DNA of 6,671 nt from DASWRT01 sp036403035 (GTDB lineage: Bacteria > Pseudomonadota > Alphaproteobacteria > ATCC43930 > CGMCC-115725), in contig DASWRT010000517.1 of NCBI GenBank assembly GCA_036403035.1, forward strand, positions 1-6,671, written 5' to 3'. The notes beneath the pieces are model-generated. The model worked only from the letters and a program-made list of their open reading frames with translations, had not been told where the DNA came from and searched no databases. Shown piece after piece: positions 1-5,539 of the stretch (its first letter is position 1; every line of letters starts with the position of its first letter). Made by a program: the position numbers and the translations under genes.

Positions 1-76
1 TGTCGAGGTTGATGCTGCGGACGGCGGGTACCTCGCCGAAGTTCTTCACCACATTGCGCAACGCGACTTCGGCCAT
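1..76 (-). CDS. ABC transporter ATP-binding protein, N-terminal fragment (CUT1/UgpC-MalK type)
   Basis: Only the first 25 codons lie in the window; the gene runs off the left edge. The visible protein begins MAEVALRNVVKNFGEVPAVR, the usual opening of MalK/UgpC-like ATPases: a first beta strand, then the aromatic-containing 'K-N-F-G' A-loop region that stacks on the adenine of ATP. Walker A and later motifs lie outside. It starts 5 nt after the stop codon of the second permease, with a Shine-Dalgarno-like AAGGG (86-90) inside that permease's last codons, so the two are almost certainly translationally linked. The expected role is to power the importer formed with the two permeases and the binding protein upstream. 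Family assignment rests on this short N-terminus plus gene order; the substrate cannot be deduced. Confidence 0.88.
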   Translation of the reverse strand, partial: MAEVALRNVVKNFGEVPAVRSINLD

Positions 77-81
77 CGGGA

Positions 82-990
82 TCAGCCCTTGGTGGCGCCG
101 GCGGTCAGGCCGGCAATGTAGTAGTCCATGAGGAAGGCGTAGATCACCAGCGGCGGCGTGGCGGCGACCAGCGCGCCCGCCATCAGCATCCCCCACTTGT
201 AGACGTCGGCGCGGATCAGGCTGGTCACTGTGCCGACCGTCAGCACCTGCTGATCGGACGAATAGAGGAATGCCATCGGGTAGACGAATGCCGCCCACGA
301 CACCGTGAAGGCAAAGATCATCGCTGCGATGATCCCGGGCAGCGCCACCGGGATGAAGATTTTCAGGAGCATCTGCAGATGGCCGGCGCCGTCGATGCGC
401 GCCGCCTCGTCGAGCTCCTTGGGGATCGACTGGAAATAGCCGATCATGATCCAGGTGCAGAACGGCACCGTGAGCGTCGGATAGACCAGCACCATGCCCC
501 AATAGGAGTTCAACAGCCCGAGCGATTTGACGATCTGGAACAGCGGGATGAACAGCAGGCTCTCGGGCACGAGATAGGTCAGGAACACGCCGGTCGCGAG
601 GACGCCCGAGCCCCAGAACTTCATGCGCGCCAGCGAAAAGGCGGCGAGCGTGCTGATCACCATCGTGATCGCGACGACGCACAGCGTCACGATGACGGTG
701 TTCTTGAAGAAGATCAGGAAGTCGGTGTTCCAGAGCAGGTTCTTGTAGTTCTCCAGCGTCGGCCCCTCGGCGATGACCCAGGGGTTCGTCGCGAGGTTGA
801 CCATCTCGTGGTTCGTCTTGAACGACGTCACCAGCATGTAATACGGCGGCGCCAGGAAGAAGACGGCGAAGACGATCAGGAAGAAATAGGAGAGGATCAG
901 CGCCCAGCGCCGGTTGCGCCTGAGGCTGCCGCGGAGCGAGGCGGCGCGCGACCGCGCGCTGCGGCCGGCTGCGGTTTCCGTCGTCGTCAT
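82..990 (-). CDS. ABC transporter permease, MalG/UgpE-like (CUT1 family)
   Basis: This 302-residue inner-membrane protein is the second transmembrane subunit of the importer. A basic cytoplasmic N-terminus (about residues 10-28, Arg-rich) precedes a first membrane segment at about 30-55. Further hydrophobic segments lie near 95-120, 130-155, 163-185, 213-240 and 265-290. The EAA loop that docks on the ATPase is clear: 'ELDEAARIDGAG' with E195-A196-A197 and G201. Length and layout fit MalG-type permeases (about 270-300 aa). The ATG at 990 is chosen because its A is also the last base of the upstream permease's stop (TGATG on the coding strand) and AAGGAG lies 5 nt upstream. This one-base overlap indicates translational coupling. 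The same frame stays open far upstream, but starts there would overlap the preceding permease and are rejected. The transported substrate is not evident from sequence. Confidence 0.95.
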   Translation of the reverse strand: MTTTETAAGRSARSRAASLRGSLRRNRRWALILSYFFLIVFAVFFLAPPYYMLVTSFKTNHEMVNLATNPWVIAEGPTLENYKNLLWNTDFLIFFKNTVIVTLCVVAITMVISTLAAFSLARMKFWGSGVLATGVFLTYLVPESLLFIPLFQIVKSLGLLNSYWGMVLVYPTLTVPFCTWIMIGYFQSIPKELDEAARIDGAGHLQMLLKIFIPVALPGIIAAMIFAFTVSWAAFVYPMAFLYSSDQQVLTVGTVTSLIRADVYKWGMLMAGALVAATPPLVIYAFLMDYYIAGLTAGATKG

Positions 991-1946
991 CAGATCTCCT
1001 TCCCCCGCTTGGCGACGCCGCGCAGGATGAAGATCGCCGCGACGCCGAGGATCGGGAACATGAAGAGCGCGACCGACGCGCCCAGGGGGATGTCGCCCGA
1101 CTGTATGCCGAGCTTGAACGCCCAAGTCGCGAAGATGTGCGTCATGTCGCGCGGGCCGCCCTGCGTCATGATCCAGACGATGTCGAAGTTCGCGAAGGTG
1201 ACGATCAGCGAAAAGAGCACCGTGATCGAGATGATGTTCCGCATCATCGGCAGGGTCACATGGATGAATTTCTGCCAAGCATTGGCGCCGTCGATCGACG
1301 CGGCCTCGTAGAGCTGCTCCGGCACCGATTTCAGCGCCGCCAGATACATGATCAGGAAGAAGGGCGCGCCGTACCAGACATTGTCGAGGATTACGGAGAA
1401 CCGCGCCCAGTAGGGGTCGCTGAGCCAGGGGACCGCGCCGATCCCGAACGCGCCGAGAAGCCAGTTCAAGGCGCTGTAGGTCGGGTCGTACATCCACCAC
1501 CAGCCCAGCGTCGACAGCGACAGCGGCATGACCCACGGCACGAGCAGCATGCCGCGCCACTTGCGCTGCCCCTTCGCCGGCAGGTTGTTGACGAGATGCG
1601 CCGTGATCAGTCCGATCAGGGCTTTGAAGAGAACGGCGGTGATCGCGAAGATCGCGGACTGCCGCACCACCATCCAGAACGTGTCGCGGGTGAACAGGAA
1701 GCTGAAATTGCCGAAGCCGATATGCTTCGTCATCGCCTTGTTCATCGTCGCGAGGTTGATGGCGTACAGGGCCGGGTAGACGACCAGCCCGCCGATCACC
1801 ATCAGGAGCGGCAGGCACATGAAGAAGGCGATCGTCGACCGCCGCTGCATCCATCGTTTCAGGGCCGGGCGGCGGCGGCGCGCGTGAGCTTGCGACAGGC
1901 GCGCGGGAGTGGTGGGAGCGAGAGTGGAGGGTGTCGCATCGGCCAT
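990..1946 (-). CDS. ABC transporter permease, MalF/UgpA-like (CUT1 family)
   Basis: This 318-residue inner-membrane permease is the first transmembrane subunit of the importer. Residues 1-36 form a cytoplasmic tail rich in Ala/Thr/Pro and then Arg/Lys (RRRRPALKRWMQRR). Hydrophobic segments follow near 38-62, 95-120, 131-150, 185-205, 237-258 and 288-310, matching the six-helix MalF/UgpA core without MalF's large periplasmic insert. The EAA loop reads 'EQLYEAASIDGANAWQKF' with E214-A215-A216 and G220, followed by TLP, the docking site for the ATPase. The ATG at 1946 has AGGTGG about 6 nt upstream. Its stop overlaps the next permease's start by one base. A 268-nt gap rich in inverted repeats separates it from the binding-protein gene, unusually long for an intra-operon space, so it may be expressed at a different level. 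Substrate unknown. Confidence 0.95.
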   Translation of the reverse strand: MADATPSTLAPTTPARLSQAHARRRRPALKRWMQRRSTIAFFMCLPLLMVIGGLVVYPALYAINLATMNKAMTKHIGFGNFSFLFTRDTFWMVVRQSAIFAITAVLFKALIGLITAHLVNNLPAKGQRKWRGMLLVPWVMPLSLSTLGWWWMYDPTYSALNWLLGAFGIGAVPWLSDPYWARFSVILDNVWYGAPFFLIMYLAALKSVPEQLYEAASIDGANAWQKFIHVTLPMMRNIISITVLFSLIVTFANFDIVWIMTQGGPRDMTHIFATWAFKLGIQSGDIPLGASVALFMFPILGVAAIFILRGVAKRGKEI

Positions 1947-2021
1947 TCGTCACCACCTGTCGATTGTCGTTCGACTGCCTGAGTCCGGCGCGGCCCCTAC
2001 CCGCCGCGGCAGCGGGCGTGG

Positions 2022-2096
2022 GGCACGGCTTGGCCGCAGGCACCTTGCTTGAGAGAGAGACGCGACCGCGGCGAGCGCCGGTCGAGGAGCCGTGCC
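2022..2096. repeat. Nested inverted repeat (9-bp outer arms, 6-bp inner hairpin)
   Basis: GGCACGGCT at 2022-2030 is exactly the reverse complement of AGCCGTGCC at 2088-2096. Between them lies a second perfect inverted repeat, CGACCG (2063-2068) with CGGTCG (2079-2084), loop of 10 nt. Folded, the RNA would be a long closing stem enclosing a smaller hairpin. High GC makes chance inverted repeats more likely, so the 9-bp match over 57 nt is suggestive, not proof. Confidence 0.4.
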
Positions 2097-2132
2097 GCGC
2101 GCCCGCGCTGATGCTCCTCGCGGATGCTCGCG

Positions 2133-2169
2133 CCCCTTGCCCAGCCGCCTCACGGCGGAAGGCTTGGGG
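2133..2169 (-). terminator. Stem-loop after the binding-protein gene (attenuator or mRNA-stability element)
   Basis: The arms are CCCC-tt-GCC-cag-CCGCC, loop TCAC, then GGCGG-aa-GGC-tt-GGGG. The core 5-bp stem (2145-2149 with 2154-2158) is extended by GCC/GGC and CCCC/GGGG pairs across small symmetric internal loops. It lies about 46 nt past the binding protein's stop in the direction of transcription and has no following U-run, so it is not a classical intrinsic terminator. Such stem-loops after binding-protein genes in ABC operons (for example malE-malF) are known to raise binding-protein mRNA over permease mRNA. Applying that here is inference. The GGGG arm could alternatively pair with CCCC at 2174-2177. 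Confidence 0.45.
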
Positions 2170-2214
2170 AATGCCCCCCTTATCAGGCGCACGCGTTCCG
2201 GCCGCGTCTTTCGC

Positions 2215-3567
2215 TCAGGTTCTGAGATAGCCCTCGAGTTCGTTCTCGGCCCACTTGATCGCGCCGTCGATCGACTCGCCGCCCTGGGTCACCTTGGAGA
2301 CCATGGTGACCATCATCGCCGAGTTGTAGACCTGTGCCGCGACGTCCGGCCGGGCCGGATAGCCGGCGATGCTCACCTGCTCGTCGTCGCGCGGCGGATA
2401 GTTGTAGACGGTGCCCACCGGCGGCCCGACCGTCTTCCACGTGTCGAAATCGTAATATGTCTTGAAGGACGGCAGATCGTATCCGAAGGACGCCTCGACG
2501 AACTTCCGCGCCTGATCCTTCTTCGAGAGGAACAGGATGAGCTGCTTTGCCGCCTCCTTGTTCTTCGAGAACTGCCACACGCCGAAGAAGATCGGCAGGT
2601 TGCCGACGAAGCGGCCCGCCGGACCGCGCGGAATGTCGTGCGTCCAGCAATTCTCGGCGACCTTCGGCGCGTCGCGCCTCGCGACCGCCCAGGCCGACGG
2701 CGGGTTCAGGATGCCCGCGCCTTTGCCGGAGACCAGCCATCGGTTGTTGCCGGCATCGTCCCAGGCATAAACCTCGGCCGGCATCTGCGGCGCCAGCTTC
2801 TTCATGTAGTCGAGCGCCTGACGCGTGGCGTCGGAATTGATCTTGATGTTGTCCTTTTCGTCGATCGCCACCACGCCGTAGGAGCGGAAGAGGGCGCCGA
2901 TCCAGTCGATCGCATCGGGCGTCTGGCCGAGCGGGTTGCCGACCGGCGTGCCCGCCTTCATCAGCTTCTCGGCCGAGCTGAGATAGGCGTCCCAGTTCCA
3001 GCTGTCGGTCAGCGACTTGTCGCGCTCGCCGCTCGCCGGGAAGATCTTCTGCAGGTCGATGCCGGCATGCTGCTTGTAGAGGTCGAGCCGCGAGCAACAG
3101 GGTTTCACCTGGCTTCCGGTGCTGGTCGGGATGCCGTACCAGTGGCCGTCATGGCGCGCGAGGTAATTGGCGATCTCGGTCACCGGGCCGGCCTCTTTCT
3201 CCAGCGCCGCCATGACGTCGTCCACCGGCTCCAGCACGTGGCGATGGACCGCGACCTGCCACGACCGATGGGTCATGATGTCGTGTCCGGCGCCCGCCTG
3301 CGCCTCGGCCGTCGCGGTGATCACATCCTTTTCGCCGACGGACGTGAGATAGTCGATCTGGATCTCGACCTTGTTCCGCTCGCCCCATTCCTGGCAGAGC
3401 TTGGTCATGTTGTCGTTGGCGCCCGGCACCCAATGGTCCCAGATGCCGAGGGACAGCTTGCCTGCCGCCGCATGCGCCCTGCGGACGTAGGGCGCGGCGA
3501 CCGCCGCCGTCGTGACGAGCGCGGTGTTCGCAAGAAACTTCCGCCGGGTGATGGTCGATACGGCCAT
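2215..3567 (-). CDS. ABC transporter solute-binding protein, Tat-exported (family 1 / MalE-UgpB-like)
   Basis: This 450-residue periplasmic binding protein captures the substrate for the adjacent permeases. The N-terminus is a twin-arginine signal: T7-R8-R9-K10-F11-L12, a hydrophobic stretch (about 13-26) and an A31-H32-A33 cleavage site, so the mature protein likely starts near A34. The mature part looks like bacterial extracellular solute-binding family 1: an opening 'LSLGIWDHW' strand, a 'WYGIPTST' segment (143-150) where related proteins line the ligand cleft, and aromatic-rich C-terminal helices. Length is normal. The ATG at 3567 has a strong GGGAGG 7 nt upstream. Unusual features are adjacent cysteines C157-C158 ('VKPCCSRLDLY'), where homologues usually have a tyrosine-rich stretch, and additional C58 and C307. 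Tat export implies folding before secretion. Ligand unknown; the amidase next door suggests an amide or amide-bearing compound. Confidence 0.93.
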   Translation of the reverse strand: MAVSTITRRKFLANTALVTTAAVAAPYVRRAHAAAGKLSLGIWDHWVPGANDNMTKLCQEWGERNKVEIQIDYLTSVGEKDVITATAEAQAGAGHDIMTHRSWQVAVHRHVLEPVDDVMAALEKEAGPVTEIANYLARHDGHWYGIPTSTGSQVKPCCSRLDLYKQHAGIDLQKIFPASGERDKSLTDSWNWDAYLSSAEKLMKAGTPVGNPLGQTPDAIDWIGALFRSYGVVAIDEKDNIKINSDATRQALDYMKKLAPQMPAEVYAWDDAGNNRWLVSGKGAGILNPPSAWAVARRDAPKVAENCWTHDIPRGPAGRFVGNLPIFFGVWQFSKNKEAAKQLILFLSKKDQARKFVEASFGYDLPSFKTYYDFDTWKTVGPPVGTVYNYPPRDDEQVSIAGYPARPDVAAQVYNSAMMVTMVSKVTQGGESIDGAIKWAENELEGYLRT

Positions 3568-3632
3568 ACGCTTTCCTCCCTATTTTTCGTTCTCAGTCGG
3601 CTCGTTAGCGGCCGCCTTGCGCTTGTTGGCGC

Positions 3633-3669
3633 TGCGGCATCATACCGCAATCGCCGAGTTCATCCTCAA
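3633..3669 (-). promoter_or_regulatory. Candidate promoter/operator for the binding-protein gene
   Basis: On the minus strand TATGAT (3639-3644, five of six matches to TATAAT) is preceded by TTGAGG (3664-3669), with a 19-bp spacer that is longer than ideal. The -10 sits in the loop of a TGCGG/CCGCA inverted repeat (3633-3637 with 3645-3649). The -35 lies within ATCCTCAAGGAT (3662-3673), a 5-bp-arm palindrome. Palindromes covering both elements could be operator sites. This would give a leader of roughly 60 nt before the ATG at 3567. The call is based on pattern matching only. Confidence 0.3.
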
Positions 3670-3762
3670 GGATTCTCGGACGCGGGATATCGCCAGAAGG
3701 GGTGCAACCGCCGGACGAAGTTCGGCATCGGGATGCGGCCCTGCTGGATCGGTCCGCAATGG

Positions 3763-3793
3763 CCGGCCGGCCGCCGATCCGGTGGCCGGCCGG
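3763..3793 (-). terminator. Strong GC hairpin just after the amidase stop codon
   Basis: A perfect 10-bp stem, CCGGCCGGCC (3763-3772) with GGCCGGCCGG (3784-3793), encloses an 11-nt centre that can add three more pairs (CCG/CGG, loop ATC). It begins 7 nt past the amidase stop in the direction of transcription. The following RNA is CCAUUG, with no U-tract, so it fits a weak or factor-assisted terminator, an attenuator, or a 3'-end protecting structure. It may separate amidase and transporter expression. Confidence 0.5.
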
Positions 3794-3800
3794 TGAGACG

Positions 3801-5315
3801 TCACATACCTTTCCAGTCCGCCGATTGCTCGAACGCGTAGGCGGCGCGGTAGATCGTCGGCTCCTCGAAGTGCCGGCCGACGAGCATCAGCCCGGCGGGC
3901 AGCCCGTCGATCATGCCGCAGGGGAGCGACATCGCCGGATGGTGCGTCAGGTCGAAGGGCGCCGTGTTCGTGATCATCTCCAGCGCCCGCAGTACATATT
4001 CCTCGCGCGGCGCGTCCGGCGGCGGCAGCTTCGTCGCCTTCATCGGCGTCGTCGGCATCAGCAGGAGGTCGCAGCGCGACAGCGCCTCGTCGTACGCCGC
4101 CGTCAGCCGGCGGACGATGTTGACCGCCTTGCCGTAGTAGCGCGAGCCGTACTGGTTGCGCATGTGGGTCCCGAGCATCAGGAACAGCTTGGTCGTTTCC
4201 GACATCTCGTCGGCGCGCTGCCGCCAGCCGCGGTGGAAGTCCATCAGCGAGGTCGAATAGAGGTCGGGCCGGCTGACGCCGTAGCCGTCGCCCCACATCA
4301 TCGTCTGCGTCAGCCCCTCCGTGCCGATCGGCGTCCAGATCGCGGCCCCCATGAGATGCATCGGCACCGAGACCTCCTCGACCTGCGCCCCCAGCTCGGC
4401 GAGGCGGCCGGCGGCCTCGCGCACCTTGGCGTCGACCGCCGCCTCGGAGTTCGGCAGGCCGAAGCCTTCGGCGAGGATCCCGATCCGGAGCCCTTTGACG
4501 CCGCCGTCGAGCCCTTCCGTGTAGCGGTGCACGGTCGGGTTCTTGATGCGCGGGTCGTATCCGTCATCGCCGGCGATCACCTCGAGCAGCAGCGCGTTGT
4601 CGCGCACGGTCGCCGTCATCGGCCCGGTATGGTCGACGAAGATCTCGATCGGCATGATGCCGGTATAGGGCACGAGGCCCCAGGTCGGCTTCATGCCGTA
4701 GATGCCGCTGAACGAGGCCGGAAGGCGGACCGACCCGCCCTGGTCGCCGCCGATCGCCATGTCGGCTTCGCCCAGCGCGACGACGACCGCCGAGCCGGAC
4801 GAGGAGCCGCCGGCCGAGTAGCCCATCCGATGCGGGTTGTGCACCGGACCGGTCGCATTGGTGTGGCTGCCGCCGGACAGGCAGAAAGCCTCGCAATGCG
4901 CCTTGCCGACGATCTCGCCGCCGGCATCGAGGATGCGTGTCACGATCGTCGCGTCGAAGTCCGGAACGTAGCCTTCCAGGGTCGAGGAGCCGTTCATCAT
5001 CGGCACCCCGGCGACCATCACGTTGTCCTTGATCGCGATCCGCTTGCCGGCGAGCTTCCCGCCGGACGCGCCCTTGATCGATGTCCTGCGGTACCAGGCA
5101 TTGTGCCTGTTCTCCTCGGGGCCGGGTCGATAGCCGGGCGTCCGCGGGTACTTCACGGCCGGCACCTCGTCCGGCATCGCATCGACGAGGTTGTAGGCGG
5201 CGACGTACGCGCCGAAGATGCCGCGGAAGGAATCCACGTCGCCATCGGTCAGCGACAGGCCGCACTGGCGGGCGACATCGCGGATCTGAGTTGGAGTCGG
5301 CAAGCGGACGGCCAT
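3801..5315 (-). CDS. Amidase, amidase-signature family (nitrile-hydratase-associated type)
   Basis: This 504-residue cytoplasmic enzyme is expected to hydrolyse R-CO-NH2 to the carboxylate and ammonia. The Lys-cisSer-Ser triad is intact: K96 in 'RIAIKDNV', S171 in 'GGSSSGS' and nucleophile S195 in 'GGDQGGSVRLPA'. These match, as I recall, the numbering in the Rhodococcus enantioselective amidase. Whole segments resemble that enzyme: 'NVMVAGVPMMNGS', 'AIGGDQGGS', 'WGLVPYTG', 'NTAPFDLTHHPAMSLP' and 'VGRHFEEPTIYRA'. An N-terminal helical region (1-75) and length (about 500 aa) fit this subgroup rather than GatA, and no gatB or gatC is adjacent. The ATG at 5315 has GGGAGAG 8 nt upstream. It is the first gene of the minus-strand set, followed by the ABC importer genes. 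Substrate range (aliphatic or aromatic, enantioselectivity) cannot be read from sequence. Confidence 0.93.
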   Translation of the reverse strand: MAVRLPTPTQIRDVARQCGLSLTDGDVDSFRGIFGAYVAAYNLVDAMPDEVPAVKYPRTPGYRPGPEENRHNAWYRRTSIKGASGGKLAGKRIAIKDNVMVAGVPMMNGSSTLEGYVPDFDATIVTRILDAGGEIVGKAHCEAFCLSGGSHTNATGPVHNPHRMGYSAGGSSSGSAVVVALGEADMAIGGDQGGSVRLPASFSGIYGMKPTWGLVPYTGIMPIEIFVDHTGPMTATVRDNALLLEVIAGDDGYDPRIKNPTVHRYTEGLDGGVKGLRIGILAEGFGLPNSEAAVDAKVREAAGRLAELGAQVEEVSVPMHLMGAAIWTPIGTEGLTQTMMWGDGYGVSRPDLYSTSLMDFHRGWRQRADEMSETTKLFLMLGTHMRNQYGSRYYGKAVNIVRRLTAAYDEALSRCDLLLMPTTPMKATKLPPPDAPREEYVLRALEMITNTAPFDLTHHPAMSLPCGMIDGLPAGLMLVGRHFEEPTIYRAAYAFEQSADWKGM

Positions 5316-5346
5316 GGGGCGTTCTCTCCCTGCATGTCGTTGGCGA

Positions 5347-5373
5347 TGCGCGCCGCCAAACGGGCGGCACGCA
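5347..5373 (-). promoter_or_regulatory. Inverted repeat in the amidase leader
   Basis: TGCG-c-GCCGCC (5347-5357), loop AAACG, GGCGGC-a-CGCA (5363-5373) gives ten base pairs broken by one C/A mismatch. It ends about 30 bp upstream of the amidase ATG and just beyond its ribosome site. It could be an operator or a leader hairpin. No convincing sigma-70 promoter with good spacing was found next to it on the minus strand. A second small hairpin, CCGGC-AGAT-GCCGG, lies at 5421-5434. Confidence 0.35.
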
Positions 5374-5453
5374 CTGGACGAGCGTGGACTCGTTGGCTGG
5401 GTCGTTCAAGGCCGGGCCGTCCGGCAGATGCCGGCCGCCGATGCGTCCCAAAA

Positions 5454-5481
5454 TTGCCACGAGCGGGTTTGGTTGGATTAG
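5454..5481 (+). promoter_or_regulatory. Candidate promoter for the glycine-zipper protein gene
   Basis: TTGCCA (5454-5459) is a good -35 (TTGACA-like). A 16-bp spacer leads to GATTAG (5476-5481), a weak -10 with three matches. It lies in a locally AT-richer patch of the divergent intergenic region. Transcription would start near 5488, placing the 5491-5520 hairpin at the very 5' end of the message. Confidence is limited by the poor -10. Confidence 0.3.
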
Positions 5482-5490
5482 GGAATGAGT

Positions 5491-5520
5491 CTTTCGCGCG
5501 TCACGTTATTGGCGCGAAGG
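5491..5520 (+). promoter_or_regulatory. Leader hairpin just upstream of the ribosome site
   Basis: TTCGCGC (5493-5499) pairs exactly with GCGCGAA (5512-5518). A G-U and a C-G pair extend the stem to nine, and the loop is 12 nt (5500-5511). It ends 8 nt before the TGGAGG ribosome site at 5529-5534. It may stabilise the message or modulate translation, or act as a DNA operator; the sequence does not decide between these. Confidence 0.4.
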
Positions 5521-5539
5521 AAGTTCATTGGAGGCTAAG

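Larger units (their letters stand above)
1947..2214. other. Non-coding, structured gap between binding-protein and permease genes
   Basis: No credible gene lies in these 268 bases; short open frames on both strands lack ribosome sites and have GC-driven composition. The segment instead holds several inverted repeats, listed separately (2022-2096 with an inner arm pair 2063-2084, and 2133-2169). Near the permease end it carries the ribosome binding site AGGTGG of the 1946 start. Placement right after a highly expressed type of gene (binding protein) and before the permeases suits RNA structure that protects the upstream mRNA or partly stops transcription. That function is inference. Confidence 0.6.
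3568..3800. other. Gap between amidase and binding-protein genes, with hairpin and possible promoter
   Basis: These 233 bases hold no convincing gene. From the amidase side they contain a strong GC hairpin 7 nt past the amidase stop (3763-3793), then a possible minus-strand promoter overlapping small palindromes (3639-3669), and finally the GGGAGG ribosome site of the binding-protein gene. The stretch near the binding-protein start (about 3568-3600, with TATTTTTCGTT) is distinctly less GC-rich than its surroundings, as expected of a leader. Confidence 0.6.

Noticed and set aside
991..2043. Upstream extension of the second permease's frame to about 2043
   Set aside because: It would overlap the whole first permease. 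The extension is Arg/Pro/Ala-rich noise, and the ATG at 990 has a good ribosome site and the TGATG coupling.
3690..3730. Sigma-54-type promoter suggested by GGTTGCACC on the minus strand upstream of the binding protein
   Set aside because: The required GG element 10 bp before the GC is not in place; a similar look at GTGGCAATTTTGGGACGC near 5445-5460 also fails on spacing.
2092..3840. A plus-strand open frame of 582 codons opposite the binding-protein gene
   Set aside because: It is antisense to a well-recognised gene. Its translation is Arg/Asp/Leu/His-rich low-complexity protein typical of GC-rich shadow frames, and it has no recognisable domain.
3801..5315. GatA (glutamyl-tRNA amidotransferase subunit A) as identity of the amidase
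   Set aside because: It belongs to the same superfamily, but the 'PMMNGS', 'GGDQGGS' and 'NTAPFD' segments and the N-terminal extension match the nitrile-hydratase-associated amidase subgroup, and no gatB/gatC neighbour is present.
5528..5539. TTG start for the glycine-zipper protein
   Set aside because: The TTG overlaps the TGGAGG ribosome site, while the ATG at 5540 has ideal spacing and gives a cleaner signal peptide.
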